In this document: positions 8,558-17,382 of the stretch, piece by piece
How positions within the stretch are numbered: position 1 is the stretch's first letter
Layout of the letters: every line of letters begins with the position of its first letter
Assembly (NCBI RefSeq): GCF_014843845.1
Contig: NZ_JHQS01000006.1
Span: 219,221-283,220, forward strand
Length of the DNA stretch: 64,000 nt
Origin: Mesorhizobium amorphae
GTDB taxonomy: Bacteria; Pseudomonadota; Alphaproteobacteria; Rhizobiales; Rhizobiaceae
Reading direction: 5' to 3'
Position numbers and translations under genes: made by a program
The notes under the pieces: generated by a model
Told to the model about the DNA's origin: nothing
Database searches by the model: none
The model's input: the letters and a program-made list of their open reading frames with translations, nothing else

Positions 8558-9110
8558 GGGAGCGCATCGATGGCCGCGAGACTGTGGATTGCCCAGACAA
8601 GAACTGGAGATGAACAGCCCTCTGCAGCGGCGTATTGCAGAGATTGTGTCATGGAGTGGTGGGCTTTGATCACTCGGTTGGCATCGGCCATTCGCGAATT
8701 CGTTGCACCGCGCTACCGGCCAGAACTTCACTATATGCGCGGCCCCGGTCCGGCCTGCGCGCGCCGCGTGAGCACGCGCTGAAGGCCGGTTTCATCCTTG
8801 CAAGCGCCACGTCTTGGTCAGTAGCGGTCCTCCAGCCTACTCCGCTGGTGCTTCTTCCGGTGGCGGCGTCAGGACTGTGATGTCCATTCTGGCGATCGTC
8901 GATGCCGCCCGACCTTGCGCACCAGGATCCGCGTCGCCGGCTTCGGTAACCATCGCCTGACGCCGTCGGCGCTGTTGCCTCCAGGGCGTGGCGAAGGCCG
9001 AGCGCATTCCTTGGGCGGAAACGCGCCGTTAACGTCGTTCGCGGGTGACAGGATGTCTGTCCCAGATCGAGAGTGTAAAGTTCTGCTTGCTGTCAGCCGC
9101 GGAGGCGGAA
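8558..9110. other. Intergenic stretch containing repeat copy 2
   Basis: Apart from the 47-bp repeat at 8823-8869 nothing is supported. Open frames on the minus strand read through the repeat but have no start signals or recognisable domains. Confidence 0.5.
8823..8869. repeat. 47-bp direct repeat, copy 2
   Basis: Second copy of the repeat at 8172-8218, 43 of 47 identical, about 650 bp away. The sequences flanking the two copies differ. Confidence 0.75.
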
Positions 9111-9362
9111 ATGAATTTGCTTCGGATAGCGCTCTTGTGCACGGCGATGATCGGCCTGGTAGGGCCAGCGGCCGTTCGCGCTGAGGATCAGCCTGCTCCG
9201 CCGAACGACGAAGCAGCGCCAGAGCGGCCGCCAGTTCATTGCGAAGGACAGAATTGCCTGCCGCCGGCCGAGGACCCTGTCGAGGCATGCAAGGGGCAAG
9301 ACTGCACACCGGCTCCAGTGATTGACCAGACGCCAGCTCCGGAGATCGAGCAGGTCAAGTGA
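9111..9362 (+). CDS. Small exported proline- and cysteine-containing protein
   Basis: ATG 9111 follows GGAGGCGG at normal spacing, which fixes the start. The signal peptide MNLLRIALLCTAMIGLVGPA ends near AVRA-ED. The mature part of about 58 residues is acidic and proline-rich, with two similar short motifs, HCEGQNCLPPAEDP and CKGQDCTPAPV, so there are four cysteines in two C-x-G-Q-x-C units that probably pair. It has no recognised family; a periplasmic or surface location is likely. Confidence 0.7.
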   Translation: MNLLRIALLCTAMIGLVGPAAVRAEDQPAPPNDEAAPERPPVHCEGQNCLPPAEDPVEACKGQDCTPAPVIDQTPAPEIEQVK

Positions 9363-9420
9363 GCAGCGTCGGCCCATGTCTGAGATTCCGTGAAAGCCGG
9401 GAAAGCGGCACTGCCTCTGA

Positions 9421-9714
9421 TCAAAACGGAACAAATGGCGCCGGCTGTTCGCACCGATAAACCATGCACTGACCGTCACTGGTCGGGACATAGTCAACCA
9501 TCGGCACGTAAGGAGCATCGCAGTCATTGCCGAATTGGCGGACATAGCGATCATAGGTATTCGGTCCGGTGCTCAGCACAGTCGCATGCTGGCTCTGGAT
9601 CAACGCCTGGGTCTGCGCGCAGGTCATCGTTCGCGTGTCGGGCCGAGCGTTTGCGAAATTTGTAGCCGCAATCACTATCGCTGCCGCGCAAAGCATGGTC
9701 CCGCGTATGGTCAT
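9421..9714 (-). CDS. Small secreted protein of a rhizobial family
   Basis: Ninety-seven residues from MTIRGTMLCAAAIVIAATNF, with GAGGATG upstream of the start and a signal peptide ending near NARA. The mature part begins with TMTCAQTQALIQSQHATVLS and continues through TYDRYVRQFGNDC to a C-terminal QCMVYRCEQP, giving four cysteines. I associate this pattern with a conserved small secreted protein of rhizobia without known function. It stands alone, convergent with the gene at 9111 and downstream of the sensor kinase on the same strand. Confidence 0.72.
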   Translation of the reverse strand: MTIRGTMLCAAAIVIAATNFANARPDTRTMTCAQTQALIQSQHATVLSTGPNTYDRYVRQFGNDCDAPYVPMVDYVPTSDGQCMVYRCEQPAPFVPF

Positions 9715-9841
9715 GGTGGCATCCTCGCAAAAAACGTTGTGCTGCCAAAATTCGCAGGCCCGCAACGGTCGCGCTGTCACGATGCAGCGTGCGAGGCCGA
9801 GGTCGCCTCGATTTGGCAGGACTTGAACGGCATCCGGTCCA

Positions 9842-11089
9842 TTAGGAAACCGCGCCAAACACCACCGTCTGCAGCAGCCCTCCGCCCTGCCGGTTCTCCA
9901 GCCGGATCGTGCCGCCGTAGCGCTCGATGATCTCCTTGGCGATCGCGAGGCCCAGCCCCGCGCCGGGGATAGATTGCGCGCGGGCCGGATCGACCCGGAA
10001 GAACGGCTCGAACGCCTTGTTCAGGAGGTCCGGCGGAATGCCGGGCCCGCGATCGGCGATGGTGAGAACGGCCCGGCCACCTTGCCCGGTGAGCGCAATG
10101 GTGCAGCTTTTGCCGTGCGTCGCGGCGTTGACGATCAGATTGCGCAGCGCGCGGCGCAGCCCGAGCGCGCCGGCTTTGACCGACACCTTGTCGAGATGGT
10201 CGATCGAGACCGCATGGCCGGCCGAAATCATCTCGGTTTCGATATCGCGGACCAGCCTGTCGAGCTCCACCGGCTCCACCGCATCCTGGTTGACCTCCTC
10301 GCGCACCAGCCGGATGGCGCTGTCGGCGATGCGATCGAGCTCGTCGAGATCGTGAAGCCACTTGTCGCGATCGTCGTCGAGGAATTCGGCCCGCAGCCGC
10401 ATCCGCGTCATCGGTGTTCTGAGGTCGTGCCCGGCGGCGGCGACCAGCCGCATGCGGCTTTCCATCGCCGTCTTCAGCCTGGCGGAAAGCTGGTTGAGCG
10501 CATGTGCGGTCGCCCTGACCTCGGCCGACCCTTCCTCAGGCACCGCCGCTAAAACGCCGTCCGAGCCGATCTTGCTGACCGCGGTCTCGAGCATCTCCAG
10601 CGGCCGCACCAGCACGGCGGTGAAATAGACCGACACGGCGGTAGCGCCCAGTACGATCAGCGTGATCCAGCCCGAGAGCACGAACCAGGCATCTCGCGGT
10701 GGCCCGAAATCGGGGACATCGACGATCATCCAGCGATTGTCGAGCAGCGCGACCGAAGCGACCATGCCGGGTCTGCCGACATTGCGGCTGACGACGGCCG
10801 AAACATCAAGGCCCAACTCGTGCATGATGTGGTTGAGCACATGGGTGTGCCTTTGGTCTGCGACTCCATCGGCGGGCTTATCGCTGAGATTGACCGGTGC
10901 GTCGCCGGCGCCCGGCACGTGGCCCGGGACCAGTTGCACCATCAACTGGATCTGACGAGCCACCGGCCCCATGCTCAACTCGGGTGACGGCCCGCCAAGC
11001 ACCTTGATGGCGACGATCGTTGCAAGGCCGACAACGCCGACGATCGAGACGACCAAGAGGATGATCAGGCGCCGGCGCAGCGACTTCAT
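9842..11089 (-). CDS. Membrane sensor histidine kinase (EnvZ-like)
   Basis: A 415-residue transmitter with a membrane helix near residues 11-31, a periplasmic loop to about 145, a second helix near 146-168, and a HAMP linker (RPLEMLETAVSKIG). The phosphorylated His is in AAGHDLRTPMTRMR. ATP-binding boxes follow: N box (LRNLIVNAATHGK), G1 (IADRGPGIP) and G2 (GAGLGLAIAKEI). It overlaps the upstream response-regulator gene by 4 bp, so the two form a pair. The signal is unknown, but the divergent Spy/CpxP-like gene and RND pump suggest envelope stress or toxic compounds. Confidence 0.9.
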   Translation of the reverse strand: MKSLRRRLIILLVVSIVGVVGLATIVAIKVLGGPSPELSMGPVARQIQLMVQLVPGHVPGAGDAPVNLSDKPADGVADQRHTHVLNHIMHELGLDVSAVVSRNVGRPGMVASVALLDNRWMIVDVPDFGPPRDAWFVLSGWITLIVLGATAVSVYFTAVLVRPLEMLETAVSKIGSDGVLAAVPEEGSAEVRATAHALNQLSARLKTAMESRMRLVAAAGHDLRTPMTRMRLRAEFLDDDRDKWLHDLDELDRIADSAIRLVREEVNQDAVEPVELDRLVRDIETEMISAGHAVSIDHLDKVSVKAGALGLRRALRNLIVNAATHGKSCTIALTGQGGRAVLTIADRGPGIPPDLLNKAFEPFFRVDPARAQSIPGAGLGLAIAKEIIERYGGTIRLENRQGGGLLQTVVFGAVS

Positions 11090-11811
11090 GCCTCGGCCTC
11101 CGCCGTCTCGACGCGGGCGGCGAGCTGGTAGCCGCCATTGCGCACCGTTTTGAACAGAGGCCCCTCGCCGGTGTCGCCAAACTTGCGCCGCAGCCGGCTC
11201 ATCAGCACGTCGACGGAACGGTCGAGCGGATCGCGCTCGCGGCCTTGCGTCAGGTCGAGAAGCTGGTCACGCGACAAGAGCCGTCCGGGACGGTCGAGGA
11301 AGACCTGCAGCAGGTCGAACTCGGCGCCGGTGAGGTCGATGAGCGCGCCCTCGGCATCCGTCACCTTGCGCGTGTCCGGTTCCAGCCTGTAGCCGGCGAA
11401 TTGGTAGACGCGCACGCGCGGCGGGGCGGCCTCTTCCGGCGCCGAGCGCCGCAGCACGGCGCGAATGCGGGCGGTGAGTTCGCGCGGATTGAACGGCTTG
11501 CCGAGATAGTCGTCGGCGCCAAGCTCCAGCCCGATGATGCGGTCGACATCTTCCTTCAGCGCCGTCAGCAGGATCACCGGAATATGCGGCTTGCGGTCGC
11601 GCAAGGCGCGGCAGATATCGAGCCCAGAGCCGTCGGGCAGCATGACGTCAAGCACGATCAGGTCGAACTGGCCCGTGCCGAGCTTCTGTTCGCATTCGCG
11701 CCGGTCGGCCGCCACCGAGACGCGAAAGCCCTGGCCGTCGAGATAACGCCCGAGAAGAGTCCTGATCTCGCGGTCGTCGTCGACGACAAGGATATGGGGT
11801 TGCGCCTGCAT
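11086..11811 (-). CDS. OmpR-family response regulator
   Basis: Starts MQAQPHILVVDDDREIR at 11811. The frame runs open far upstream, but that part is antisense to the divergent gene and is rejected. The receiver domain (1-120) has acidic DDD near residue 11, the phospho-acceptor Asp in LIVLDVMLPDGSG, and Lys in GKPFNPREL. The winged-helix output domain includes LTGAEFDLLQVFLDRPGRLL and RSVDVLMSRLRRKFGD. Product 241 residues. It probably controls the divergent 12025-18933 unit, since the shared 213-bp intergenic region is the only obvious target. Confidence 0.92.
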   Translation of the reverse strand: MQAQPHILVVDDDREIRTLLGRYLDGQGFRVSVAADRRECEQKLGTGQFDLIVLDVMLPDGSGLDICRALRDRKPHIPVILLTALKEDVDRIIGLELGADDYLGKPFNPRELTARIRAVLRRSAPEEAAPPRVRVYQFAGYRLEPDTRKVTDAEGALIDLTGAEFDLLQVFLDRPGRLLSRDQLLDLTQGRERDPLDRSVDVLMSRLRRKFGDTGEGPLFKTVRNGGYQLAARVETAEAEA

Positions 11812-12024
11812 TCTTCGCCCGGTTGCCTGTTCGCTTTGGATTATAGGGAGAGCCGCAGGCGAACGGCATGGAAAATTGCAACCGAATGTTTCCGGCCGGC
11901 GAACAGAAACATTCGGAAACAAATCTCCCTTTTGTGGAAACCTTCGGCAACGCGCCGAAGCAAAGCGGCAAAAGACGCCTCCTATCCTCCAGCCATCCGA
12001 AGCATGTGGGAAAGGAAAAACATC

Positions 12025-12684
12025 ATGCGAAGCAGACTTTTTGCCCTCGGCCTCTTCTCGGTCGCCGCCATTCATCCGGCGCTGGCGCAGCAAGCCGACC
12101 CTGGCGCCCCCTCCGGCGAACCGCCAATGGTGGCCATGCAGGACAGCCCGGACCAGGGCCCGATGCAACCCGGTCCGCATGGACCGATGCGGCACCGGCC
12201 GGAAGGTTTTGGCCCGCAGCGCTTCGGCGCACAGCGCATGGGACCGCCGCCGGAACTCATGCTGGCAGCCCGGCTCTCGGCGCTTGAAACCAAGGTTGGC
12301 ATTCGGGCCGAGCAGCTCGACGCCTGGCGCGACTACACCAGTGCGCTGCAGGAGACGCTGACGCCACCGTTGCCTGATCATGGTCCGGGCGGCTCCGGTG
12401 GACGCGGCCCCGACGCCGGAAAGCCCGGCCCCGATGGCAGCGCCGCTCAGGCACCGCGCGACCCGTTCGCCCGTCAGGAAAGCCTCGCCGACGACATCAC
12501 CAAACGTGCGGTTTCGGCCGGCAAGCTGAAGGATGCAATTACCGCGCTCCGCGCCAAGCTGACGCCCGAACAGCTCGAAATCCTCGCTTCGGCGGAACGG
12601 CCACACGGACCACCCCCCGGTCCCGGAGGTCTTCCTGACCATGGCAGGCAGTTCCCGCCGCCCGAGAATGGCTCGCAACTCTGA
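12025..12684 (+). CDS. Spy/CpxP-like periplasmic protein
   Basis: 219 residues with a signal peptide (MRSRLFALGLFSVAAIHPALA) and an AAAGGAAAAA ribosome binding site. The mature protein is Pro/Gly/Met/His-rich at first (QGPMQPGPHGPMRHRP), then has a helical core, LSALETKVGIRAEQLDAWRD, and a second one ending ALRAKLTPEQLEIL, which matches the LTxxQ motif of Spy/CpxP-type envelope-stress chaperones. The His/Met richness may bind metal. It is divergent from the two-component genes and followed by a strong terminator before the efflux genes. Confidence 0.7.
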   Translation: MRSRLFALGLFSVAAIHPALAQQADPGAPSGEPPMVAMQDSPDQGPMQPGPHGPMRHRPEGFGPQRFGAQRMGPPPELMLAARLSALETKVGIRAEQLDAWRDYTSALQETLTPPLPDHGPGGSGGRGPDAGKPGPDGSAAQAPRDPFARQESLADDITKRAVSAGKLKDAITALRAKLTPEQLEILASAERPHGPPPGPGGLPDHGRQFPPPENGSQL

Positions 12685-12693
12685 CCGGTTGCG

Positions 12694-12740
12694 CCGGCCG
12701 GCCCGTTGACCACCCGTTCTCGGGCCGGCCGGTCTCCTTT
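12694..12740 (+). terminator. GC-rich stem-loop after the Spy-like gene
   Basis: Twelve-base arms CCGGCCGGCCCG and CGGGCCGGCCGG around a 15-base loop, followed by TCTCCTTT. It probably attenuates transcription into the efflux operon. Confidence 0.55.
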
Positions 12741-12982
12741 GTCCCAAAATGGCGGCCGGTTTGTCCGGCCGTCATCGAGCAACGAAAGCACGACAATGTG
12801 GGAAGCCCTGATGATGCTGCGGCTGATCGTGTCGATGGGTCCGCCGTCCCTGCCGATCGGTCATGTCGCTCGCGCCATGCCGCCGGCCCTGCCGGCCGAC
12901 ACGCTGAAGGGCGCGGTCCGGTTGAGCTTTGCCGCCTACCGCCTGTCGCTTCCGATTTCCGCACGTTTGAGCACCGAAGATC

Positions 12983-14134
12983 ATGACCAGAAAATTGCGT
13001 AGGAGCCATCTTCTCCTTGTAGCCGTGCTGGTCGCAGCCGGCGTCGTCGCAGTGCTCAACGCCTATGGCCGCGGCACGGCCGAACCCGCTGCGCAAACGG
13101 CCGCGCCGGTTCAGGCCGCCACGCTGACCGTATCCGTCGAGGCGGTCCGTTCCGATGCCATCAAATCTTCCGTCGGTGCCACCGGCACGGTCGCTGCCTG
13201 GCAGGAAGCAACGATCGGCGCGGAAGAGAGCGGCTTGCGCCTGACCGATGTCCTGGTTGCCGAGGGCGACCGCGTCAAGGCAGGCGATGTTGTTGCGCGC
13301 CTCGACGCCTCGCTGCTCAAGGCCCAGCTCGCCGAGCAGAAGGCCGCGGTCACGCAAGCCCAAGCGACGCTGGACTCGGCAGTCTCCGCCGCTGCCCGCG
13401 CCGACAGGCTGCTGGCCAGCAACGCTGTCAGCGCCGAGACCGCGGAAGAGAAAGCAACCGCCGTCAAGACCGGCCAGGCGCAAGTCGAACAGGCCGAGGC
13501 CGCTGCAGAGAGATTGCAGGCCGAACTCGACCGGACGACCATCCGCGCCCCCTTCGACGGCATTGTCTCCAGCAAGCCCGCTGTCGCCGGCTCGATCATT
13601 CAGGCCGGCACCGAGTTGATGAAGATCATCCGCGACGGCAGGCTGGAGGTCGGCGTCCTCGTCCCCGAAAAGGACCTGGCGGCGATCTCGATCGGCCAGT
13701 CGGTGAACGTCGCCGACGCTTCCGGCCGCAGCTTTACCGGCAGCGTTTCCTCCATTGCCGAGACGGTCAATTCGACCACGCGGCTTGCCACCGTCTATGT
13801 CGGCCTCGGCGAAGGCTCCGGCCTGAGGCCCGGCATGTTTGCCCGCGTGTCGATAGCCACCGCTGCCTCGCAGCAGCTCAGCGTCGCCGAGGCGGCCCTC
13901 GTCTGGCATGACGGCCAGCCGGCGGTTTTCGTCGTCGACGGCGCAGGCAAGGTCAGCGCGCGCTCCGTCACAACCGGCGCCCGCCAGAACGGCCGCGTCG
14001 CCATCGAGAGCGGCCTGTCGGCAGGCGACAGCGTCGTCGTCGCTGGCGCCGGCTTCCTCAGCGACGGCAATCTGGTTCGCATCGCCTCTGCCGAGGCCGA
14101 CGCCTCCGCGCCCTCGACGGAGACAGCCCAATGA
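12983..14134 (+). CDS. RND efflux periplasmic adaptor (MFP)
   Basis: 383 residues. It is anchored by an N-terminal helix (LLLVAVLVAAGVVAVLNAYG) and followed by the adaptor layout: lipoyl-like half, an alpha-helical hairpin (about 105-175, Ala/Glu/Gln-rich coiled coil), second lipoyl half with DRTTIRAPFDGIVSS, then beta-barrel and membrane-proximal domains. It links the inner-membrane pump encoded next, overlapping by 4 bp, to the outer-membrane channel at 17383. Substrate not predictable. Confidence 0.92.
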   Translation: MTRKLRRSHLLLVAVLVAAGVVAVLNAYGRGTAEPAAQTAAPVQAATLTVSVEAVRSDAIKSSVGATGTVAAWQEATIGAEESGLRLTDVLVAEGDRVKAGDVVARLDASLLKAQLAEQKAAVTQAQATLDSAVSAAARADRLLASNAVSAETAEEKATAVKTGQAQVEQAEAAAERLQAELDRTTIRAPFDGIVSSKPAVAGSIIQAGTELMKIIRDGRLEVGVLVPEKDLAAISIGQSVNVADASGRSFTGSVSSIAETVNSTTRLATVYVGLGEGSGLRPGMFARVSIATAASQQLSVAEAALVWHDGQPAVFVVDGAGKVSARSVTTGARQNGRVAIESGLSAGDSVVVAGAGFLSDGNLVRIASAEADASAPSTETAQ

Positions 14135-17100
14135 ACGCCATTTCCTCCTGGTCGATCCGCAACCCGGTTCCGACCATCGTATTGTTCCTCTCGCTGACGA
14201 TTGCCGGCCTCTACGGCTTCATGCAGCTGCGCACCAACAACATGCCCGACATCGACCTGCCGACGGTCACGGTGACGGTTGCGCAGCCGGGTGCCGCGCC
14301 AAGCGAGATGGAGGTGCAGGTCGCGCGCGTGGTCGAAAATGCCGTGGCGACGCTCGAAGGCGTCGACGACGTCTCGACCTCGATCAGCGAGGGCTCTTCC
14401 GTCACCACGGTCGAGTTCACCCTCGGCACCGATCCCGAGACCGCCACCAACGACGTCCGCAACGCCGTATCCGAAGTGCAGTCCAGTCTGCCGGCCGCAG
14501 CCCAGACGCCGGTGGTGGCCAAGGTCAACGCGACGGGCAATTCGGTGCTGACCTATGTGGTCGAGGCGCCGTCCATGTCGCCCGATGCGTTGAGCTGGTA
14601 TATCGACAACGATGTCGCCAAGGCCCTGCTCGGCGTCGACGGCGTCTCCAAGATCACCCGCTCGGGCGGCGTCGACCGCGTCATCCGCGTCGAGCTCGAT
14701 CCCGATCGCCTGGCGGCACTCGGCATCAGCGCCGGCGATGTCAGCCAGACGCTCGCCTCCAACAACGTCAACCAGCCTGGCGGCCGCACCGCCATCGGCG
14801 GCCAGGAACAGTCCGTGCGCACGCTGGCCAGCGCGACGAGCGTCGAGGCGCTGGCCGACACCCGCATCGCGCTTTCAGGCGCCGGGGACGTCAAGCTCTC
14901 CGATCTCGGCACCGTGGTGGACAGTTGGGAAAAGCCGCGCCAGGCGGCCTATCTCGACGGCAGGCAGGTCGTAGCCTTCAACGTCTACAGGTCGGTCGGT
15001 TCCAGCGAGATCGACGTCGTCAAGGCCGCGCGCGCCACGATCGCCGAAATGGGCGCAAAGACCACGACGGCGAAATTCACGGAAGTCACCTCCTCGTCCG
15101 GCTTCGTGCAGGAAAGCTACGATGCAGCGCTCGAGGCGCTGTGGATGGGCGCCCTGCTTGCGATCGGCGTCGTCTGGCTGTTCCTGCGCGACATCAGGGC
15201 GACCCTGGTGTCGGCGATCGCCATGCCGCTGTCGCTGATCCCGACCTTTGCGGTGATGGCGGCCTTCGACATCTCGCTCAGCAACATCACTCTGCTTGCT
15301 CTGTCGCTGGTGGTCGGCATCCTCGTCGACGACGCCATCGTCGAGATCGAGAACATCGTGCGCCATATGCGCCAGACCGGCGCCAGCGCTTACCAGGCGG
15401 CGATCGAGGCGGCCGACGAGATCGGGCTTGCCGTGGTGGCGACCACAGCGACCATCGTCGCCGTGTTCCTGCCGGTGGCCTTCATGCCCGGCATTCCCGG
15501 AAAGTTCTTCCTGAGCTTCGCCATCGCCGTCTGCGTCTCGGTGCTGTTCTCGCTGCTGGTAGCGCGCATGCTCACACCGCTGATGGGCGCCTATCTGGTG
15601 CGTGCCGGCGGCCATAGCGAGGAGGATACGCCGGCCTGGGTGCCGAGCTATCTGTGGCTGTTGCGCAAGGCGCTCGACCACCGTTGGATCACACTGTTCG
15701 CCGGCATTGCCTTCTTCGCTGGCTCGATGGCGCTGGCAACGAAGCTGCCGACCGAATTCATGGCGGCGACCGATCGCGGCCGCTCGATGATCTCCGTCGA
15801 ACTGCAGCCGGGCTCGACGATCGAACAGACGACGGCCGTCGTGCAAAACATCACCAAGCGGCTCAAGCACGAGCCGGCCGTCGACAGCATCTTCGCCACC
15901 ATCGGCACGGCTGCTGCCTCGGGCGGCGGGCCGAATCAGGGCTCGAGCTCGGCCGAGGTGCGCACCGCCACCGTCACCGTCAACCTCAAGCCGCGCGCAG
16001 AACGCACGGTCAGCCAGCAGGAATTCGAGGCCGAAACCTCGCCCAAGCTCAACGACATTGCGGGCGCCCGCATCCAGTTCGGCGCCGACGGTTCTTCCGG
16101 CGCCAAAGTGTCGATCACCCTGGTCGGCGACGACGGCGCCGCACTTGAGAAGGCAAGCGACGCGCTGATCGACCAGATGAAATCGGTCCCCGGCCTGATC
16201 AATCCGACCTCTACGGCCGCGACGACCAAACCGGAGCTCATCGTGCGTCCCGACAGCGCCAAGGCGGCTGAACTCGGCATCACGCCGACCGAGATCGCCG
16301 CGACGGTCAAGATCGCCACCATCGGCGACACCGACACCAGCCTGGCGAAATTCAATCTCGGCGACCGCCAGGTGTCGATCGTCGTCACTCTGCCGGACGG
16401 CGCCATCGACGATCCGGCCAAGCTCGCCATGCTGCCGCTGACCGGCAGCAAGGGCACCGTGCCGCTGGGTGCCCTGGCCGACATCGGCTTCAACGCCGGC
16501 CCGAACAGCATCACGCGGGTCGACCGCAGCCGCAGCGCGACCATCGAGGCGGACCTTTCCGGCCTCACCCTTGGCCAGGCGACCACGGCGATCGGCGCCT
16601 TGCCGGTCATGCAGAACCTGCCGGCCGGGGTGCACGAGCTGGCGCGCGGCGACGCCGCCCGCATGCAGGAATTGTTCTCGGGCTTTGCCACGGCGATCGC
16701 CGCCGGCATCCTGCTGATGTACCTGACGCTTGTCCTTTTGTTCCGCAGCTTCGTGCAGCCGGTGACCATCCTGGTCGCGCTGCCGCTGTCGATCGGCGGC
16801 GCACTCGGCTTCCTGCTCATCACCGGCAAGGCGCTTGGCGTGACGTCGCTGATCGGCCTTTTGATGCTGATGGGCATCGCTGCCAAGAACTCGATCCTGC
16901 TCGTCGAATACGCTTTGGTCGCCGAGAAGGGGCGCGGCCTCAGCCGCTTCGAGGCGCTGCTCGACGCCGCCCGCAAGCGCGCCCGGCCGATCGTCATGAC
17001 CTCGATCGCCATGGGCGCCGGCATGCTGCCGATCGCGCTCGGCATCGGCGCCGACGCCGAGACACGCGCGCCGATGGCCATCGCCGTGGTCGGCGGACTG

Positions 17101-17253
17101 CTCTCCTCGACGGTGCTCAGCCTCGTCTATGTGCCTGTGGTCTACACCTTCATGGACGACATCCAGCGCTTCTTCGCCCGCCATCTCGGCAAGCTGCTGG
17201 TGGAGCGAACCGACGCCGACCGACAGATAGCGGACGCCAATACCGCAAGCTGA
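14131..17253 (+). CDS. RND multidrug efflux pump, inner-membrane subunit (HAE1 type)
   Basis: 1040 residues, the full length of AcrB/MexB relatives, with twelve membrane helices and two large periplasmic loops. TM1 starts SWSIRNPVPTIVLFLSLTIA. Proton-relay residues are present: the acidic pair in VGILVDDAIVEIEN (TM4) and the Lys in GIAAKNSILLVEYA (TM10). The gene is intact and forms a tripartite pump with the genes on either side. The order adaptor-pump-channel and the divergent two-component system suggest inducible expression. Confidence 0.95.
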   Translation: MNAISSWSIRNPVPTIVLFLSLTIAGLYGFMQLRTNNMPDIDLPTVTVTVAQPGAAPSEMEVQVARVVENAVATLEGVDDVSTSISEGSSVTTVEFTLGTDPETATNDVRNAVSEVQSSLPAAAQTPVVAKVNATGNSVLTYVVEAPSMSPDALSWYIDNDVAKALLGVDGVSKITRSGGVDRVIRVELDPDRLAALGISAGDVSQTLASNNVNQPGGRTAIGGQEQSVRTLASATSVEALADTRIALSGAGDVKLSDLGTVVDSWEKPRQAAYLDGRQVVAFNVYRSVGSSEIDVVKAARATIAEMGAKTTTAKFTEVTSSSGFVQESYDAALEALWMGALLAIGVVWLFLRDIRATLVSAIAMPLSLIPTFAVMAAFDISLSNITLLALSLVVGILVDDAIVEIENIVRHMRQTGASAYQAAIEAADEIGLAVVATTATIVAVFLPVAFMPGIPGKFFLSFAIAVCVSVLFSLLVARMLTPLMGAYLVRAGGHSEEDTPAWVPSYLWLLRKALDHRWITLFAGIAFFAGSMALATKLPTEFMAATDRGRSMISVELQPGSTIEQTTAVVQNITKRLKHEPAVDSIFATIGTAAASGGGPNQGSSSAEVRTATVTVNLKPRAERTVSQQEFEAETSPKLNDIAGARIQFGADGSSGAKVSITLVGDDGAALEKASDALIDQMKSVPGLINPTSTAATTKPELIVRPDSAKAAELGITPTEIAATVKIATIGDTDTSLAKFNLGDRQVSIVVTLPDGAIDDPAKLAMLPLTGSKGTVPLGALADIGFNAGPNSITRVDRSRSATIEADLSGLTLGQATTAIGALPVMQNLPAGVHELARGDAARMQELFSGFATAIAAGILLMYLTLVLLFRSFVQPVTILVALPLSIGGALGFLLITGKALGVTSLIGLLMLMGIAAKNSILLVEYALVAEKGRGLSRFEALLDAARKRARPIVMTSIAMGAGMLPIALGIGADAETRAPMAIAVVGGLLSSTVLSLVYVPVVYTFMDDIQRFFARHLGKLLVERTDADRQIADANTAS

Positions 17254-17382
17254 CTGGACATCAATCAAGGCAGCCCGCCCAATCATGGCTTCGTTGTCGT
17301 CCGACAGCGGCCTCACGAATGCCCCGGCCGTATCGACGGATACCAGGCCGGGGCCACGACCAATCCTAGTTGAGGGTAAGAT

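Noticed and set aside
12796..13002. Small plus-strand frame before the efflux adaptor (starts MWEALMMLRLIVSM)
   Set aside because: It overlaps the adaptor start and is antisense-like in composition; at most a leader peptide.
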